28,680 bases of DNA. Origin: a virus. The notes under the pieces are model-generated. The model ran no database searches, was not told the origin of the DNA, and saw nothing but the letters and a program-made list of their open reading frames with translations. Positions 15,139-25,250 of the stretch are shown here, piece by piece (the first letter of the stretch is position 1; every line of letters starts with the position of its first letter). The position numbers were made by a program, and so were the translations under genes. The DNA is taken from the IMG/VR virus record IMGVR_UViG_3300020183_000358, positions 1 through 28,680 of that record. One strand, written 5' to 3'.

Positions 15139-18100
15139 CTAAATCAAGCCTTTTTCGGTAAGAATTAATATAAATTCATCAACCCCTTTATCTAATTCAG
15201 GAGTTATATATTCTGGTTTTAAAATATATGGGCCATTTGAACCAACTGGTTTAAATCCTTCAATTAAAATTTGGGAAGCTTCATCAATATACCTTCTAAT
15301 TACAAAATGATCTAAATTAAATGCTGCAGAAGAAGCTGAAATTGGGAGTGGGTTATTAAAATGGACTTCAATAGACCCTGTAGGAAATATTCTTCCAGAA
15401 CCGCTATCTGTAGGGGCAAATATTTTTCCTACTTGGTAAACATAGGTTTCTCTTCCTTCAAATTTAAATTCATCTCCATATTTAATTGACCAAGGTAATG
15501 TTACTGAATTAAATCCTGATCCAGGAATATCTACCATTCTAATATTAGGATTACCATATAAACTAGTTAAAGTAACCTGAGAAGAAGTAATTATATATGG
15601 ATAACTTGATGAATTAGGCCAGTTCCATATTGAATTAACCCCTGATGATGTTACTGGGAGAGTAAATGCTGGGTATTGGGAGATTTTGAATTGGTTAGAA
15701 AATGAAGGTTGGAGAGTAGCTGAACCTATAGCTGGAGCAGTACATGTTATAAAGGCTTGTATAGAAATTAAATCTCCTTGATTAAATGTTCCTGCGGTTA
15801 ATGTTACTGGGGATTGGAGGGTGAAATTTACATCAGTGACATCATCATATGGTACTGTTATAGTAGTAGGAGTTGGGTCAGAATATACGGGGGATGAGTT
15901 TTTATAAACATGTAAAGTAGTATTATATGTTACATTAGTTCCTGAATTTTGGGAGTTATTCCCAAAACGAATAGTGAAAAATGTTTCAATATTTAAATCA
16001 ACACCATCTTGTATGGCTCCTAAAGGAATAGGATAAGAATTACTACTTAAATTTATTCCGGAAACCTTATTGTTAAAAAGGACTTGAGTTAATGAAGAGA
16101 AATTGAAACCTTGTGTTGTTGTTTTATTATATAAAGCAGAATAGTTTTGTGTTACTCCAGTAGCAGAAGGAATTATATCTTCAAAACTCATAGTAGTATT
16201 CCATGTTGAACCTGGGGCTTGTCCATATTGAGTATAAAGAATAGGTTCAATGCGAGTACCTCCACGGATTACTTTTCTTAAAGGAGTAGCTTGATTTCCC
16301 GTTCCTTGATATTGAATCAATATATTTTCTCCAGTTTCAAAAGTACCTTTGTTATCAGCAAGTGAATTTGGAGTTGTATTAGGAATAACTATAGTACCAT
16401 CTGATTTAATTAAATATTTTACAAATGCAGCAGATGCATTCTCTCTTTCAGGTGGCCATCCTCCAATATCATCACAATATGCAACCATAGTTTTTAAACT
16501 ATCTATAGTTGGTAATTTACCATATGTGCCTGTATCTCCAGGGGTCCATTGGTTTAAATATTGTGAAGTTGATTTAACACCTTCATAACGAGGTAAAGTT
16601 ACACGTTTTGAAGTATAGTTAGAATCTTGAACAGCTGCTTTTAAAGCACTTCCACTAATTAATAAATCAAAGTTAGTTGGGGTTGATATGCCTGTTGAAT
16701 AATCTACATCTTGATATATTGTACTTAAACGATCAACTAAAATATTATTAATTAATGAATTATAATCACTATTATAATAGTTGGGTTCAGTAACATATGG
16801 TTCAAAAATTACAAGTTCGCAATTTGAGGAACTTATTGCTCTACTTTGAGTAACTAAAAATGTACCATATGTTATAGCAAGAGTACCAGTTCCGTTATAT
16901 GGACCTTTTTGAACATAAATTTGATCTCCTTGAATAGGATATACTGAAGATGATAAATTTATAGTTAAAGGGGTACTAGTAGTATTAAAAATAATTTCTT
17001 GTAAAAGACTTTTTATTCCATTTCTTTCAGATACAAGTTGCATTCTTATATTTGCAGAAGAAACTCCTAACCCTACAATAGGTAAAGAAGCAGTTACTTG
17101 AAGAGGAGTATTTGGAGTATTTCCTAAAGTAAAAGTTCCAGAAGATGAATCCCAATAATTTAATGAGTTTCCTACAGTAATTTGATCAAAATCAATCACT
17201 TTACTAGGACTTGTTCCTGCTAAAAATGGTTGATATGTAGAAGGTCTAGAAGAAGATACATAATAATTTAATACTTGATTAGGATATGTTGAGGGGATAT
17301 AGAAAATTGACTGATTTAAATATTTTGCAGAGGTTACTTGGTATAAGTAATAATTTGGTTGTTCGTTTAAAACAACAACATCATATTGGATCCAAAGATT
17401 AGAAGAGTATCCAACAATTGGAGTGTTAATAAGTATAACATCTAGTTGTCCTAAAGCGGTAGTATTATTACTTCCACTACAATCTATTTTGGCTATTTTT
17501 AAATATTTTGGAATATATGAACCACCAAATCCAGGACCAGTTTCAAAAAATAGTATCTCTCCGTTTTGAGGAGATGTTGCATTATTTAAAAAATTATTTT
17601 CAAATGCATTATTTTCTACAGAACTAGTTCCATAATAATAAACTTGTTTGTAATTAAATGAAGTATTATCTAAAGGATAGGCTTGAGCTAAACTTTGAGT
17701 AGTTACAGTTAAAATAGATCCACTAAATTCACCATCATAAAATTCATCTTGTGAATCATGTAGTATTAAAACTGATCCTGAAGGGGTAATAGCTGTTTCG
17801 TACCAACTTTGGGTAATACCAAATATGTTTTGAGGACCTGTTCCATTTGGCCCATATGGAGAAGTATTAACTCCGTTAAACATATCCATAGTTCCACCAG
17901 TCCCACCACTAAAGTTTTCTATAGTACCAGGATTATAATCGTTCCATTGTGGGGCCACTGTACCAGATACTTCAATATTTTGGAAAATAAATGGTAAATT
18001 ATTTTGTGATCCACTACTATAATAAGCTATTGTTGAATTAATATCTGCTTGAGGTTGAGGATATTTATTTCTTTCTAAAAGTGTTTGTTTAATAACAACA

Positions 18101-21100
18101 CCAGAGGCAAGACTTGTACGTGCAGGTACAAAGTCCTTAATCATTTTAAATAATGAATTATCAAAAAACTTAATTAAACGAATATAATCGTTTAAATCAT
18201 AATTTTTAGTATATTTTTTAAAATATTCATTTCGTAAAGCATCTAAATCTGGATATGAAGTGGCTGATGAAGAACGTAAACGAGGGTCACCAATTAATTC
18301 ACCTATATTAAAATACCCAATTTGAGAAGAAATATCATCATTAATTTCATCTTGTGGAGAAAATGCTACCTCAAGTAAATTAGTATTTGCAGTATAGCTT
18401 TGACTTATAGCTAAATTTTGTGCTAATGATCTAAATGGAGATAAAACACTACCTGTTGGGATAATAGAATTTTCAAGTCTAATTTTATCAGAAATAGCAT
18501 TTTTAATACCTACTACTGGTTGATCGAAAAAGAAATGTTCTTTATTTGTTACAAATACTGGAGGGGAAGCAAATGAAGCACTACTATTTGTTGTAAATGA
18601 ACTTGTAGTAATCCAAGAACCAGTAATTTTAGGATGTATGGAAACAGATCCTGTATAGAGTTCTCCACCTAAAGTTAAACGGAAAGCTAATTGATCAGGA
18701 GAACTGTTTAAGTAATTACCTTCAGTTGAATAAGGATTCATAATATAATCCTTAAATACACTTTCACTTAATACAGTATTATAGTAACGTATCTCTTGGA
18801 GATACATTTCATTACCTTGAGGCATAAATTGGGAAGTAAGACCCCCAGTCCAAGCATTATTAGCTACTGTAATTGAAGAAGAAGCATAAAATCCTAATTG
18901 GGTTCCATTTTCTCCACCTTCGTAAATATTATTTCCAGCATATAATCCAAAATCACTTCCATTACGGGTTGCCATTACTGACCACCATCCTTCATTTGCA
19001 AATGGTAAATATACACTTGCTGATAAAGTTGGGGCACCTGTAAAATTAGGGAAAAAATCTAAATGAGTAAATTGGTAATATGGATCAATAATTGATCCTG
19101 AATATGAAGCTGTTGTTAAGCCTGATCCAGTATAACGTAATCTGATTTTAGAGTTTGTATTGGTTTGCCAAAGATCTACAGCTGCTGATCCACTTACAAC
19201 AGATAAATCAGGGATTTTAAATCTAAATTCTAGGGTAGAAGGTCTATTATCTGGGGAGTTCCAAAGAGAATTCAGGGTCCAATTTGTAGTGATATTATTT
19301 TCAATATTAGAAAACGCATAATTAAATGTATTTTGCCAATAATCCCAATCATTTGTATTAGATTTATCTTTACCTCCATATTCATTAATTCTTAATACAG
19401 TATCAGGAATACCATATGAAGTAATAAGAGTGCGCAAACCCGGTAATGTACCTTTTGATTTCAATAGGTACGGTAAATTATGATAAATTCGTTTATATAA
19501 CGATTTATTTACATCATCTAACGGTATATAATCGTTAGAGGCAGATATTAAAGTATCAACATATTCAAATCCACTAGGAGTTGGAAGTGATCCTGTAATA
19601 TTAGGGAAAGGGAATAATCCACCTTGAGGAGTTAAACCTAAAAACGCAGTATATAAATCTTCGTTTGAAAAATTATTTTGGTATAATTTAATTCCAAAAT
19701 CACGAATAGCATCCGCTACTATATCTTTTGAAATACCATATTCTAAACGGTTATCAGTATTATATTTTTGAGTAACATCTTTATAATAAATCCAAATATT
19801 ATCATAAAGTTGCCCCACCATTTCAACAAATATTTGATATGGTTCATTTGATGGATCATTTCTTAAATATTCTGGGATGGAATAATAGAGATTATTTTGA
19901 TTTAGATTGTCATAAATAGAGGCAGATAATGATATACCTCCATAATTTATGTTATTTTCATCAGAACTTCCAAACCAATTTATTACAGCAGCACTACCAG
20001 TTGTAGCTAATTGATATGGTTGTTGAGATGTTGTTTTTGGCCAAGCCCATGAACCACTTGAATAATATAAATAATAATCATATTCATCAAAATTAGTTAT
20101 AATATCACTTATTTTAGCTTCATAAATTGCTAAACTAGAACTTGGGTTATTATTTGTAGTATTATTTAAAATAGCAATAGAAGATGAATAATCTTCTAAT
20201 AAACTCATTTTATAATAAAAATTTTCTAAACGAGCTTCAACTGAACTAAAATGAATAAAATCATTAAAATCTGTAAAATCAATATTGATATCAAGACCTT
20301 TTTCTTCCAATAAACTTCGTAACTGGTTGCGTGAACTAGTTAATGCAGTTGAAGTTAAAGTAGTATAGTCTAAAGATACAGTTGAATTATTTATTTGATC
20401 CTTAACACTTAAATTAAAATTAGGACCACTTAAAGGAACAGTATCTGAGAGAACTATAGGTTCAGGGGGGAAAGTAACTTGATATGCTATAGGCTCTTCA
20501 ATTAATGTTACAACCCACAATGTAGAATTTACATCAAATTGAGATGGAAGAGATTCATATAATTTAATTAATATAGTTGGATTAGTTGGATCTTGATTAT
20601 CTAATTGAATGTTATTAGCTATTGCTAATTGATTGTCTCCAAAATTAAGATAAAAATCAAGAAAATAAGGACTATCTTCTCTTTGTTGAATTAAATTATT
20701 AACTTGTTCAACTATATCTGCATCAGTTAATGAAGTGCTATCTAAACGAATTTCAGTACGATCAGAAGAAATTTCAGTAATATAGAGTTGTTGAAGGTTA
20801 GAACCTACTTGTTTATTAAAAAAATTAAAATAGGTATTATAAATTCCTTGAGAATACCCTTCGGTTATTAATACTGCTTCAGGATCCACTTGGATAGTAG
20901 AAATAGTATTTTCTAATCCTGCTGATTGACCATCTGCTAATACTGTGTATTGAGTAAAATTATAATTAGAATTAAGAACATTTTTATTATTATCATAAAT
21001 AAAATATTCTATACAACTACTTGAAGATAAAAAAGTACCTACAGGAAAAGAAGCAATTAGATTAACATCTTGTGTTTTGTAGTTTTGGGATGTAAAATCC

Positions 21101-21132
21101 TGAGAGTTTATTTGTACAATTTCTGCTGCCAT
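15139..21132 (-). CDS. Giant baseplate/tail structural protein with LamG-like domain
   Basis: 1997 residues. Residues about 1-240 are beta-rich. Residues about 430-590 hold a conserved phage signature: PYQIFVEMVGQLYDNIWIYY, then KRIYHNLPYLLKSKGT (547-562), GLRTLITSYGIPDTVLRI and EYGG. I associate this signature with baseplate-attached proteins of T4-like environmental phages; it resembles P2 gpI-type domains only loosely. Residues about 630-805 look like a LamG/concanavalin fold (STLEFRFKI, GWWSVMATRNGSDFGLYAG, EMYLQEIRYYNTVLSESVF). The remainder to 1997 is Ser/Thr/Asn-rich beta sequence, probably repeated sandwich domains. It starts one base into the previous stop codon. A baseplate-wedge-to-fibre connector (in the position of T4 gp7) is likely. 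The LamG-like part may bind host surface glycans; that is inference. Confidence 0.88.
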   Translation of the reverse strand: MAAEIVQINSQDFTSQNYKTQDVNLIASFPVGTFLSSSSCIEYFIYDNNKNVLNSNYNFTQYTVLADGQSAGLENTISTIQVDPEAVLITEGYSQGIYNTYFNFFNKQVGSNLQQLYITEISSDRTEIRLDSTSLTDADIVEQVNNLIQQREDSPYFLDFYLNFGDNQLAIANNIQLDNQDPTNPTILIKLYESLPSQFDVNSTLWVVTLIEEPIAYQVTFPPEPIVLSDTVPLSGPNFNLSVKDQINNSTVSLDYTTLTSTALTSSRNQLRSLLEEKGLDINIDFTDFNDFIHFSSVEARLENFYYKMSLLEDYSSSIAILNNTTNNNPSSSLAIYEAKISDIITNFDEYDYYLYYSSGSWAWPKTTSQQPYQLATTGSAAVINWFGSSDENNINYGGISLSASIYDNLNQNNLYYSIPEYLRNDPSNEPYQIFVEMVGQLYDNIWIYYKDVTQKYNTDNRLEYGISKDIVADAIRDFGIKLYQNNFSNEDLYTAFLGLTPQGGLFPFPNITGSLPTPSGFEYVDTLISASNDYIPLDDVNKSLYKRIYHNLPYLLKSKGTLPGLRTLITSYGIPDTVLRINEYGGKDKSNTNDWDYWQNTFNYAFSNIENNITTNWTLNSLWNSPDNRPSTLEFRFKIPDLSVVSGSAAVDLWQTNTNSKIRLRYTGSGLTTASYSGSIIDPYYQFTHLDFFPNFTGAPTLSASVYLPFANEGWWSVMATRNGSDFGLYAGNNIYEGGENGTQLGFYASSSITVANNAWTGGLTSQFMPQGNEMYLQEIRYYNTVLSESVFKDYIMNPYSTEGNYLNSSPDQLAFRLTLGGELYTGSVSIHPKITGSWITTSSFTTNSSASFASPPVFVTNKEHFFFDQPVVGIKNAISDKIRLENSIIPTGSVLSPFRSLAQNLAISQSYTANTNLLEVAFSPQDEINDDISSQIGYFNIGELIGDPRLRSSSATSYPDLDALRNEYFKKYTKNYDLNDYIRLIKFFDNSLFKMIKDFVPARTSLASGVVIKQTLLERNKYPQPQADINSTIAYYSSGSQNNLPFIFQNIEVSGTVAPQWNDYNPGTIENFSGGTGGTMDMFNGVNTSPYGPNGTGPQNIFGITQSWYETAITPSGSVLILHDSQDEFYDGEFSGSILTVTTQSLAQAYPLDNTSFNYKQVYYYGTSSVENNAFENNFLNNATSPQNGEILFFETGPGFGGSYIPKYLKIAKIDCSGSNNTTALGQLDVILINTPIVGYSSNLWIQYDVVVLNEQPNYYLYQVTSAKYLNQSIFYIPSTYPNQVLNYYVSSSRPSTYQPFLAGTSPSKVIDFDQITVGNSLNYWDSSSGTFTLGNTPNTPLQVTASLPIVGLGVSSANIRMQLVSERNGIKSLLQEIIFNTTSTPLTINLSSSVYPIQGDQIYVQKGPYNGTGTLAITYGTFLVTQSRAISSSNCELVIFEPYVTEPNYYNSDYNSLINNILVDRLSTIYQDVDYSTGISTPTNFDLLISGSALKAAVQDSNYTSKRVTLPRYEGVKSTSQYLNQWTPGDTGTYGKLPTIDSLKTMVAYCDDIGGWPPERENASAAFVKYLIKSDGTIVIPNTTPNSLADNKGTFETGENILIQYQGTGNQATPLRKVIRGGTRIEPILYTQYGQAPGSTWNTTMSFEDIIPSATGVTQNYSALYNKTTTQGFNFSSLTQVLFNNKVSGINLSSNSYPIPLGAIQDGVDLNIETFFTIRFGNNSQNSGTNVTYNTTLHVYKNSSPVYSDPTPTTITVPYDDVTDVNFTLQSPVTLTAGTFNQGDLISIQAFITCTAPAIGSATLQPSFSNQFKISQYPAFTLPVTSSGVNSIWNWPNSSSYPYIITSSQVTLTSLYGNPNIRMVDIPGSGFNSVTLPWSIKYGDEFKFEGRETYVYQVGKIFAPTDSGSGRIFPTGSIEVHFNNPLPISASSAAFNLDHFVIRRYIDEASQILIEGFKPVGSNGPYILKPEYITPELDKGVDEFILILTEKGLI

Positions 21133-21494
21133 TATTGTGGGTTAGCTAATGTTGTTCCTGTTTGTAATTCTACTATTTGTCTTTGAGCATCAAGTAAATC
21201 TGTTCTTAATTGAGCGATTTCAGCTTGTAAAGCAGCTATTTCTTCTTGATTTGCTTCAAAATTAATATATTCACTACTTGTTTTAATTAAATACTCATGT
21301 GAATTAGTTTCACCCAATTCAGGTATATTATAAAAAAGTTCATTGTAAAGGGCAAAGAACTCTTCTGTAGTTGGTTGTTCTGCTATTCTCTCTTGAATAG
21401 TTTGAACACCTAATTCTTTAAAAGACGTATCTATAACTTTAGTATACTGTCTTTTATCATATACTTGTTTATTAAGATTTATGCTTTCACTCAT
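21132..21494 (-). CDS. Small coiled-coil tail protein
   Basis: 120 residues. Residues about 75-112 form a clear heptad pattern (EEIAALQAEIAQLRTDLLDA, then QRQIVELQ), predicting a parallel coiled coil. The N-terminal 70 residues (QVYDKRQYTKVIDTSFKELG) look globular and helical. It overlaps the DNRLRE-like gene by 4 bases (ATGA) and the giant tail gene by one base, so the three are likely made together. A trimeric connector or small whisker-like element of the tail or baseplate is plausible. I know no specific family. Confidence 0.8.
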   Translation of the reverse strand: MSESINLNKQVYDKRQYTKVIDTSFKELGVQTIQERIAEQPTTEEFFALYNELFYNIPELGETNSHEYLIKTSSEYINFEANQEEIAALQAEIAQLRTDLLDAQRQIVELQTGTTLANPQ

Positions 21495-22615
21495 CCGTTA
21501 ATAACTTTAAAGTAATAGCTATCATCATATACAATTGTAGAACCTTGAATAGTTGTTTTAATTAAAATCTTATAATATCTTTCAGGTTCTAAACCACTCA
21601 TATAAATTGTAAAATAATTACCAGTTGAGTCTGAACTAATTTGGGTATATTGGTCGTCGAAATCAACAACATATTCATTAGTATCTAAATCTTTTATAGC
21701 ATAATATGAAGCAGTTGGGAGATAATTTAAATTGGTGTATAAAGACGATGTTTGATATGTTCTTGTAGGATATAAAGGACTTACATTAATATAAAATCTA
21801 TTTATACTTTCGGGGAAGAAAACACCGGGGTTTTCAGCTAAAGCCATTTTAATATTAGAAGTAGTAACAATATTACTAGCCGCAGAACCTGTTAATACAG
21901 TTGTATAATCTCTCCATCTAAACTCTAGTGTTGGAGGATAAATTGTGTTTGTGTCAACACTATAATATTTTAATATAGGTTGAACATCTTCATTGTTTAC
22001 AAATTCAGATGAACTTGAAAGTTTAACAATAAATCCATAATTTGGTAAAGAAGAACTATACCAAGCATTTACAGTATTACTTACGTTTAGATTAAGATCT
22101 TTATTACTTCGTAAACCAAAGGATTCAGTAACTAGATAAGTTGAAGATGTATACCAGTTACCACCTCCTTGACTAGCATATGTAGCATTGAAAGAACTAG
22201 TGTAATATCCTCCTGAGTTGGAGCCACTTAAAGACCATATACCTGATCCAGATAATGAAGAATATGTCCAAGATACTCCATCTTCAACAATTGGGTTATC
22301 TAAAGTGTAACCTGTACCATTATTCCATTGTTGAGCAACGGGATGAATTTCTAAAGCTATATTAGCATTAATACCTTGAGCTTCAGCTATAAAATTTCTT
22401 AAGTATACTTTATAACTCTTTCCAGATATTTTATTGGTAATAACATCTTGAATTTCAGTAGTATCAAATTGAACTAAATATCTAGCTACATCGGGGGTTC
22501 CACTTAAACCTATTTGATTAGATGTCTCTAAAATAGCATCCAACCCTGTATTCATAGTAGGATAAAGTGAATATAGAGTAGCATCCTTTGTAGGAAAAAG
22601 TTTATATACAGCCAT
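21491..22615 (-). CDS. DNRLRE-like structural protein
   Basis: 374 residues. The N-terminal 200 residues look like a DNRLRE-type beta-sandwich: FPTKDATLYSLYPTMNTG, then VARYLVQFD (43-51), and PVAQQWNNGTGY followed by EDGVSWTY (111-118), where the W-x-x-G-T-G and DGxxW pairs are typical of that domain. The C-terminal part (SSYYAIKD-like strands, then GLEPERYYKILIKT) resembles a fibronectin-like sandwich. It sits directly after the gp6-like gene and before the coiled-coil and giant tail genes, so it is probably part of the baseplate or a fibre base. Ligand binding is unknown. A 26-base gap with a TATTTATA element precedes the start. Confidence 0.82.
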   Translation of the reverse strand: MAVYKLFPTKDATLYSLYPTMNTGLDAILETSNQIGLSGTPDVARYLVQFDTTEIQDVITNKISGKSYKVYLRNFIAEAQGINANIALEIHPVAQQWNNGTGYTLDNPIVEDGVSWTYSSLSGSGIWSLSGSNSGGYYTSSFNATYASQGGGNWYTSSTYLVTESFGLRSNKDLNLNVSNTVNAWYSSSLPNYGFIVKLSSSSEFVNNEDVQPILKYYSVDTNTIYPPTLEFRWRDYTTVLTGSAASNIVTTSNIKMALAENPGVFFPESINRFYINVSPLYPTRTYQTSSLYTNLNYLPTASYYAIKDLDTNEYVVDFDDQYTQISSDSTGNYFTIYMSGLEPERYYKILIKTTIQGSTIVYDDSYYFKVING

Positions 22616-22628
22616 TAATATATTTTAT

Positions 22629-22636
22629 TATAAATA
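22629..22636 (-). promoter_or_regulatory. TATTTATA element upstream of the 22615 start
   Basis: The minus strand reads CTATATTTATAATAAAATA ending 13 bases before the ATG, in the gap between the gp6-like gene and the DNRLRE-like gene. It matches the elements at 28256, 25238 and 2358. The role (promoter, RNA processing or translation start) is undetermined. Confidence 0.4.
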
Positions 22637-22641
22637 TAGCG

Positions 22642-24486
22642 TTATAAAGGAACTACTTTGCCTTTTATGTCTAAATTAGGGTATCTTACTTCAAAAATAC
22701 TAGGATCTAATGAAGGATAAATTACTTGATTTTGTGTTGCACCTGCTATATCATAAGCATATTGTGAATACCCTGAAAAAGTTCCTGCTTTATTTGATAT
22801 GGAAATATTTTTAACTGATTGTACTCCTGAAATTTTATCAAGGAGAATATATAAATCGCGGAGTAAAATAGGTTGGTTAAGTTGCCATTTATCTAATCTA
22901 AAATAATTTTGTAAAGCTGTGATGCAAGCTAACAATACTTCACTATTATTATATTCAGGTAATACTATAATTTCAAAATCAACACCAATATTAATAATAA
23001 ACGCATCACGGATTTCAATATTGTCTCCAATCATTCTATATTGAGATAGATAAGTTCGTAAATTATTTTTTAACGTAGAACTAGCATAATCTAATTGACC
23101 TTGAGCATTTAAAGATAAAACATATAAATTAAGTGTCTCAATAGTTGAAACTTGATTATCTGTTAATTTAGGTTGTTCAATAAATGCTTTAGATATTGAA
23201 CCATAATCAGAAGGCATACTTAAAGCACGAATTAAATAATCATCAGCCGTTACTGAACGTTGTTGGGATGATATAAGGGCTAAAGTATTTTGACGAATTT
23301 CTTCTAATGTGTCTCCTCCTTTTCCTCCTGAAGCTGCTACTTCATTAGTAGAGGTTAAAGATTCATACACATAATTAGCTGTTGCATCTACTAAATTTAT
23401 TTTGTTGAATTTAGTATTACTTTTGTTTAAAGAAGTTAATGTTCCAGAATTAACATTAGAATTAACACCACCTCCAGTTAAATATCTTACGGTTAATGTT
23501 GTATTTGATGGTGCAATACCATAGGTACCTGTAAATAAAAAGTTTGTAGGTGAATAAGCTACAGTTAATTTATCTTGTTCAAATGGTAATCCAATACCTA
23601 CATTATCTACATTTGGGGTAATTTCTTCAGTAACATCATTAGGGGCACCAGCACCAAACTGAATTTGTAAGTTGGAAAGGGAAATAAAACGGGTTGCAAA
23701 ACGACGAGCTACTTTTTTTAAACGAAGTAAATAAGGTGTATCTCCGTTTGCATTTGGATCATTTACATTAGTATTTTTAATAGTATCTAATACCATTTCT
23801 TGACCTAAATGATCTACCTCATACCATTTATTTCCATCAGAATCTATTACATCTAATATTTTAATAATATTAGTATCATTAATGTTTATAGTAGTAAACT
23901 GTTCAGGAGCTCCAAAAGTTAAATTTAATGTTTTAAGTTCAGCTGAAATAGCTCTTCTAGTTTTTTCAAGTAGATAATATTGAGGAACATTACCAGCAAT
24001 TTGATATACAGTAACTGTAGTTGGGTCTTGGGAACTAGAAACTGAGAAATCAGCTTTGTCTTGGATTAAAAAGGATTGACCATTTGGAGTTGTTACTGTA
24101 CTATTTTCTCCTACTGTTAATGCATAATCATAATCAGGAACATAATTACCACTAACTAATTTAGAGGGAATTTGTTGATATAAAGTAATAGTAGTTTGTG
24201 CTACACCTATTGTTTTTGGTTTGTAACCAAACATATATGCTAATTCAAATACATTATTTGTTTGTTGAGCATATTGAACAAATGTTTCTTGAAATTGGTT
24301 ATCTAAGTAGAAACTTAAAACATCCCCAACATAAGCAGCTTGTTCCATAAACATCATACCAGGAGATGTTGTTGAGAAATCATTGTATGTTTGAGGGAAG
24401 TATGTTCTAGCATACTCTATTAAACGTGCTCTAAAATCTGAAAAGTCACGGTTAATATATTTTATGTCTCTATTTGTTGTAGCCAT
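22642..24486 (-). CDS. Baseplate wedge protein, gp6/baseplate J-like
   Basis: 614 residues (T4 gp6 has 660). The N-terminus MATTNRDIKYINRDFSDFRA is characteristic of T4-like gp6 proteins. GMMFMEQAAYVGDVLSFYLD (about 43-62) is the conserved helix of the gp6/baseplate J family. A J-like core follows in the middle (RSVTADDYLIRALSMPSDYG, about 412-431, and TLNLYVLS). A C-terminal part (LRDLYILLDKISGVQSVKNI) is typical of the domain that closes the wedge. The protein forms the wedge dimer core of the myovirus baseplate. It directly follows the gp25-like gene with a 3-base gap, the same gp25-gp6 order as in T4. Confidence 0.93.
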   Translation of the reverse strand: MATTNRDIKYINRDFSDFRARLIEYARTYFPQTYNDFSTTSPGMMFMEQAAYVGDVLSFYLDNQFQETFVQYAQQTNNVFELAYMFGYKPKTIGVAQTTITLYQQIPSKLVSGNYVPDYDYALTVGENSTVTTPNGQSFLIQDKADFSVSSSQDPTTVTVYQIAGNVPQYYLLEKTRRAISAELKTLNLTFGAPEQFTTININDTNIIKILDVIDSDGNKWYEVDHLGQEMVLDTIKNTNVNDPNANGDTPYLLRLKKVARRFATRFISLSNLQIQFGAGAPNDVTEEITPNVDNVGIGLPFEQDKLTVAYSPTNFLFTGTYGIAPSNTTLTVRYLTGGGVNSNVNSGTLTSLNKSNTKFNKINLVDATANYVYESLTSTNEVAASGGKGGDTLEEIRQNTLALISSQQRSVTADDYLIRALSMPSDYGSISKAFIEQPKLTDNQVSTIETLNLYVLSLNAQGQLDYASSTLKNNLRTYLSQYRMIGDNIEIRDAFIINIGVDFEIIVLPEYNNSEVLLACITALQNYFRLDKWQLNQPILLRDLYILLDKISGVQSVKNISISNKAGTFSGYSQYAYDIAGATQNQVIYPSLDPSIFEVRYPNLDIKGKVVPL

Positions 24487-24489
24487 GGG

Positions 24490-24897
24490 TTAAAATTGGA
24501 AAGTTATATTTCCATTAATATTAGAATTAGGTATATAGTATTTTAATTGGACTATTAAAGTATTATTATCTTGTTGGGTGGTTAAAACTTGTAAAGAATC
24601 TATTTGAATCATAGGAAAAGCAGTTTCTAATTTTGATTGTACAAAAGCTCTAACATTATCTACAGTTACGTTAGATATTTGTTCAAATAAAAAATTTCTT
24701 AAACCAGCCCCAAAACTTGGATTTAATGGGATTTCTCCTGGGTTGGTTAGAAAATAATTAATTAGGTTAGTTTTAACTACTTCTTGAGTAGTGTAAGTAG
24801 AACTAAATACACTAGTATTATTAAAAGGAATAGAAACTCCCAATCCAGTATTTGGATTTAAATTTGCAGGAGATATAGTTTGTTGATTAAATGCCAT
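24490..24897 (-). CDS. Baseplate wedge protein, gp25/GPW-like
   Basis: 135 residues, matching T4 gp25 (132). The GPW/gp25 signature is NYFLTNPGEIPLNPSFGAGL (47-66), with the following FLFEQ helix. The strands DSLQVLTTQQDN and LIVQLKYYIPN finish the fold. The protein is the sheath-proximal wedge component that starts sheath polymerisation in contractile tails, so this gene identifies the phage as a myovirus. The start at 24897 shares its A with the upstream TAA. It precedes the gp6-like gene. Confidence 0.93.
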   Translation of the reverse strand: MAFNQQTISPANLNPNTGLGVSIPFNNTSVFSSTYTTQEVVKTNLINYFLTNPGEIPLNPSFGAGLRNFLFEQISNVTVDNVRAFVQSKLETAFPMIQIDSLQVLTTQQDNNTLIVQLKYYIPNSNINGNITFQF

Positions 24898-25232
24898 TAT
24901 TTGCTATTCAATAAACTCATAATTTGATCCATTCCTACTTCACCCGTACCTAAATTACCATTTATGGGGTCACTTACTTGTGGTCTAAATGGAACTTGAA
25001 CGTCTTGAGAAGTAAAACTAAGCATAGTTTCATTCATAATATCAGAATATGCTTTTCTTGTATCCATTACTGGTTGAGTAAATGTAGGTTTAGGTGTATC
25101 TATTGTTTGAATAGATTCCTTTACAATTGTTTTTGGAGTACGAACCGCCTCCAAAAGAATATCTTTTAGTTCCTCTTGGATTACCTCTCGTACAGCTTCT
25201 TTAATTAATTTTTTTAATCCGTCGGTTTTCAT
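24897..25232 (-). CDS. Small tagged phage protein, baseplate region
   Basis: 111 residues. The first 30 (MKTDGLKKLIKEAVREV, then IQEELKDILLEAV) form a long amphipathic helix with IKE-A and LLE-A sites, the strongest example of the tag in this window. Residues 35-85 are Thr/Pro-rich and probably flexible. The C-terminus (PFRPQVSDPINGNLGTGEVG, then MDQIMSLL) ends in a short motif I recall from other environmental phages. No enzymatic motif. It lies between the carboxypeptidase-regulatory-like protein and gp25. It may be an internal or assembly protein, and its location among baseplate genes is odd for a capsid cargo. Confidence 0.78.
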   Translation of the reverse strand: MKTDGLKKLIKEAVREVIQEELKDILLEAVRTPKTIVKESIQTIDTPKPTFTQPVMDTRKAYSDIMNETMLSFTSQDVQVPFRPQVSDPINGNLGTGEVGMDQIMSLLNSK

Positions 25233-25237
25233 ATGTT

Positions 25238-25245
25238 TATAAATA
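25238..25245 (-). promoter_or_regulatory. TATTTATA element upstream of the 25232 start
   Basis: The minus strand reads TTAATATTTATAAACAT ending 5 bases before the ATG. It is nearly identical to the element before the 2354 start (AATATTTATAAACAT). Both precede genes whose products begin with the tag-like helix. Confidence 0.4.
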
Positions 25246-25250
25246 TTAAA

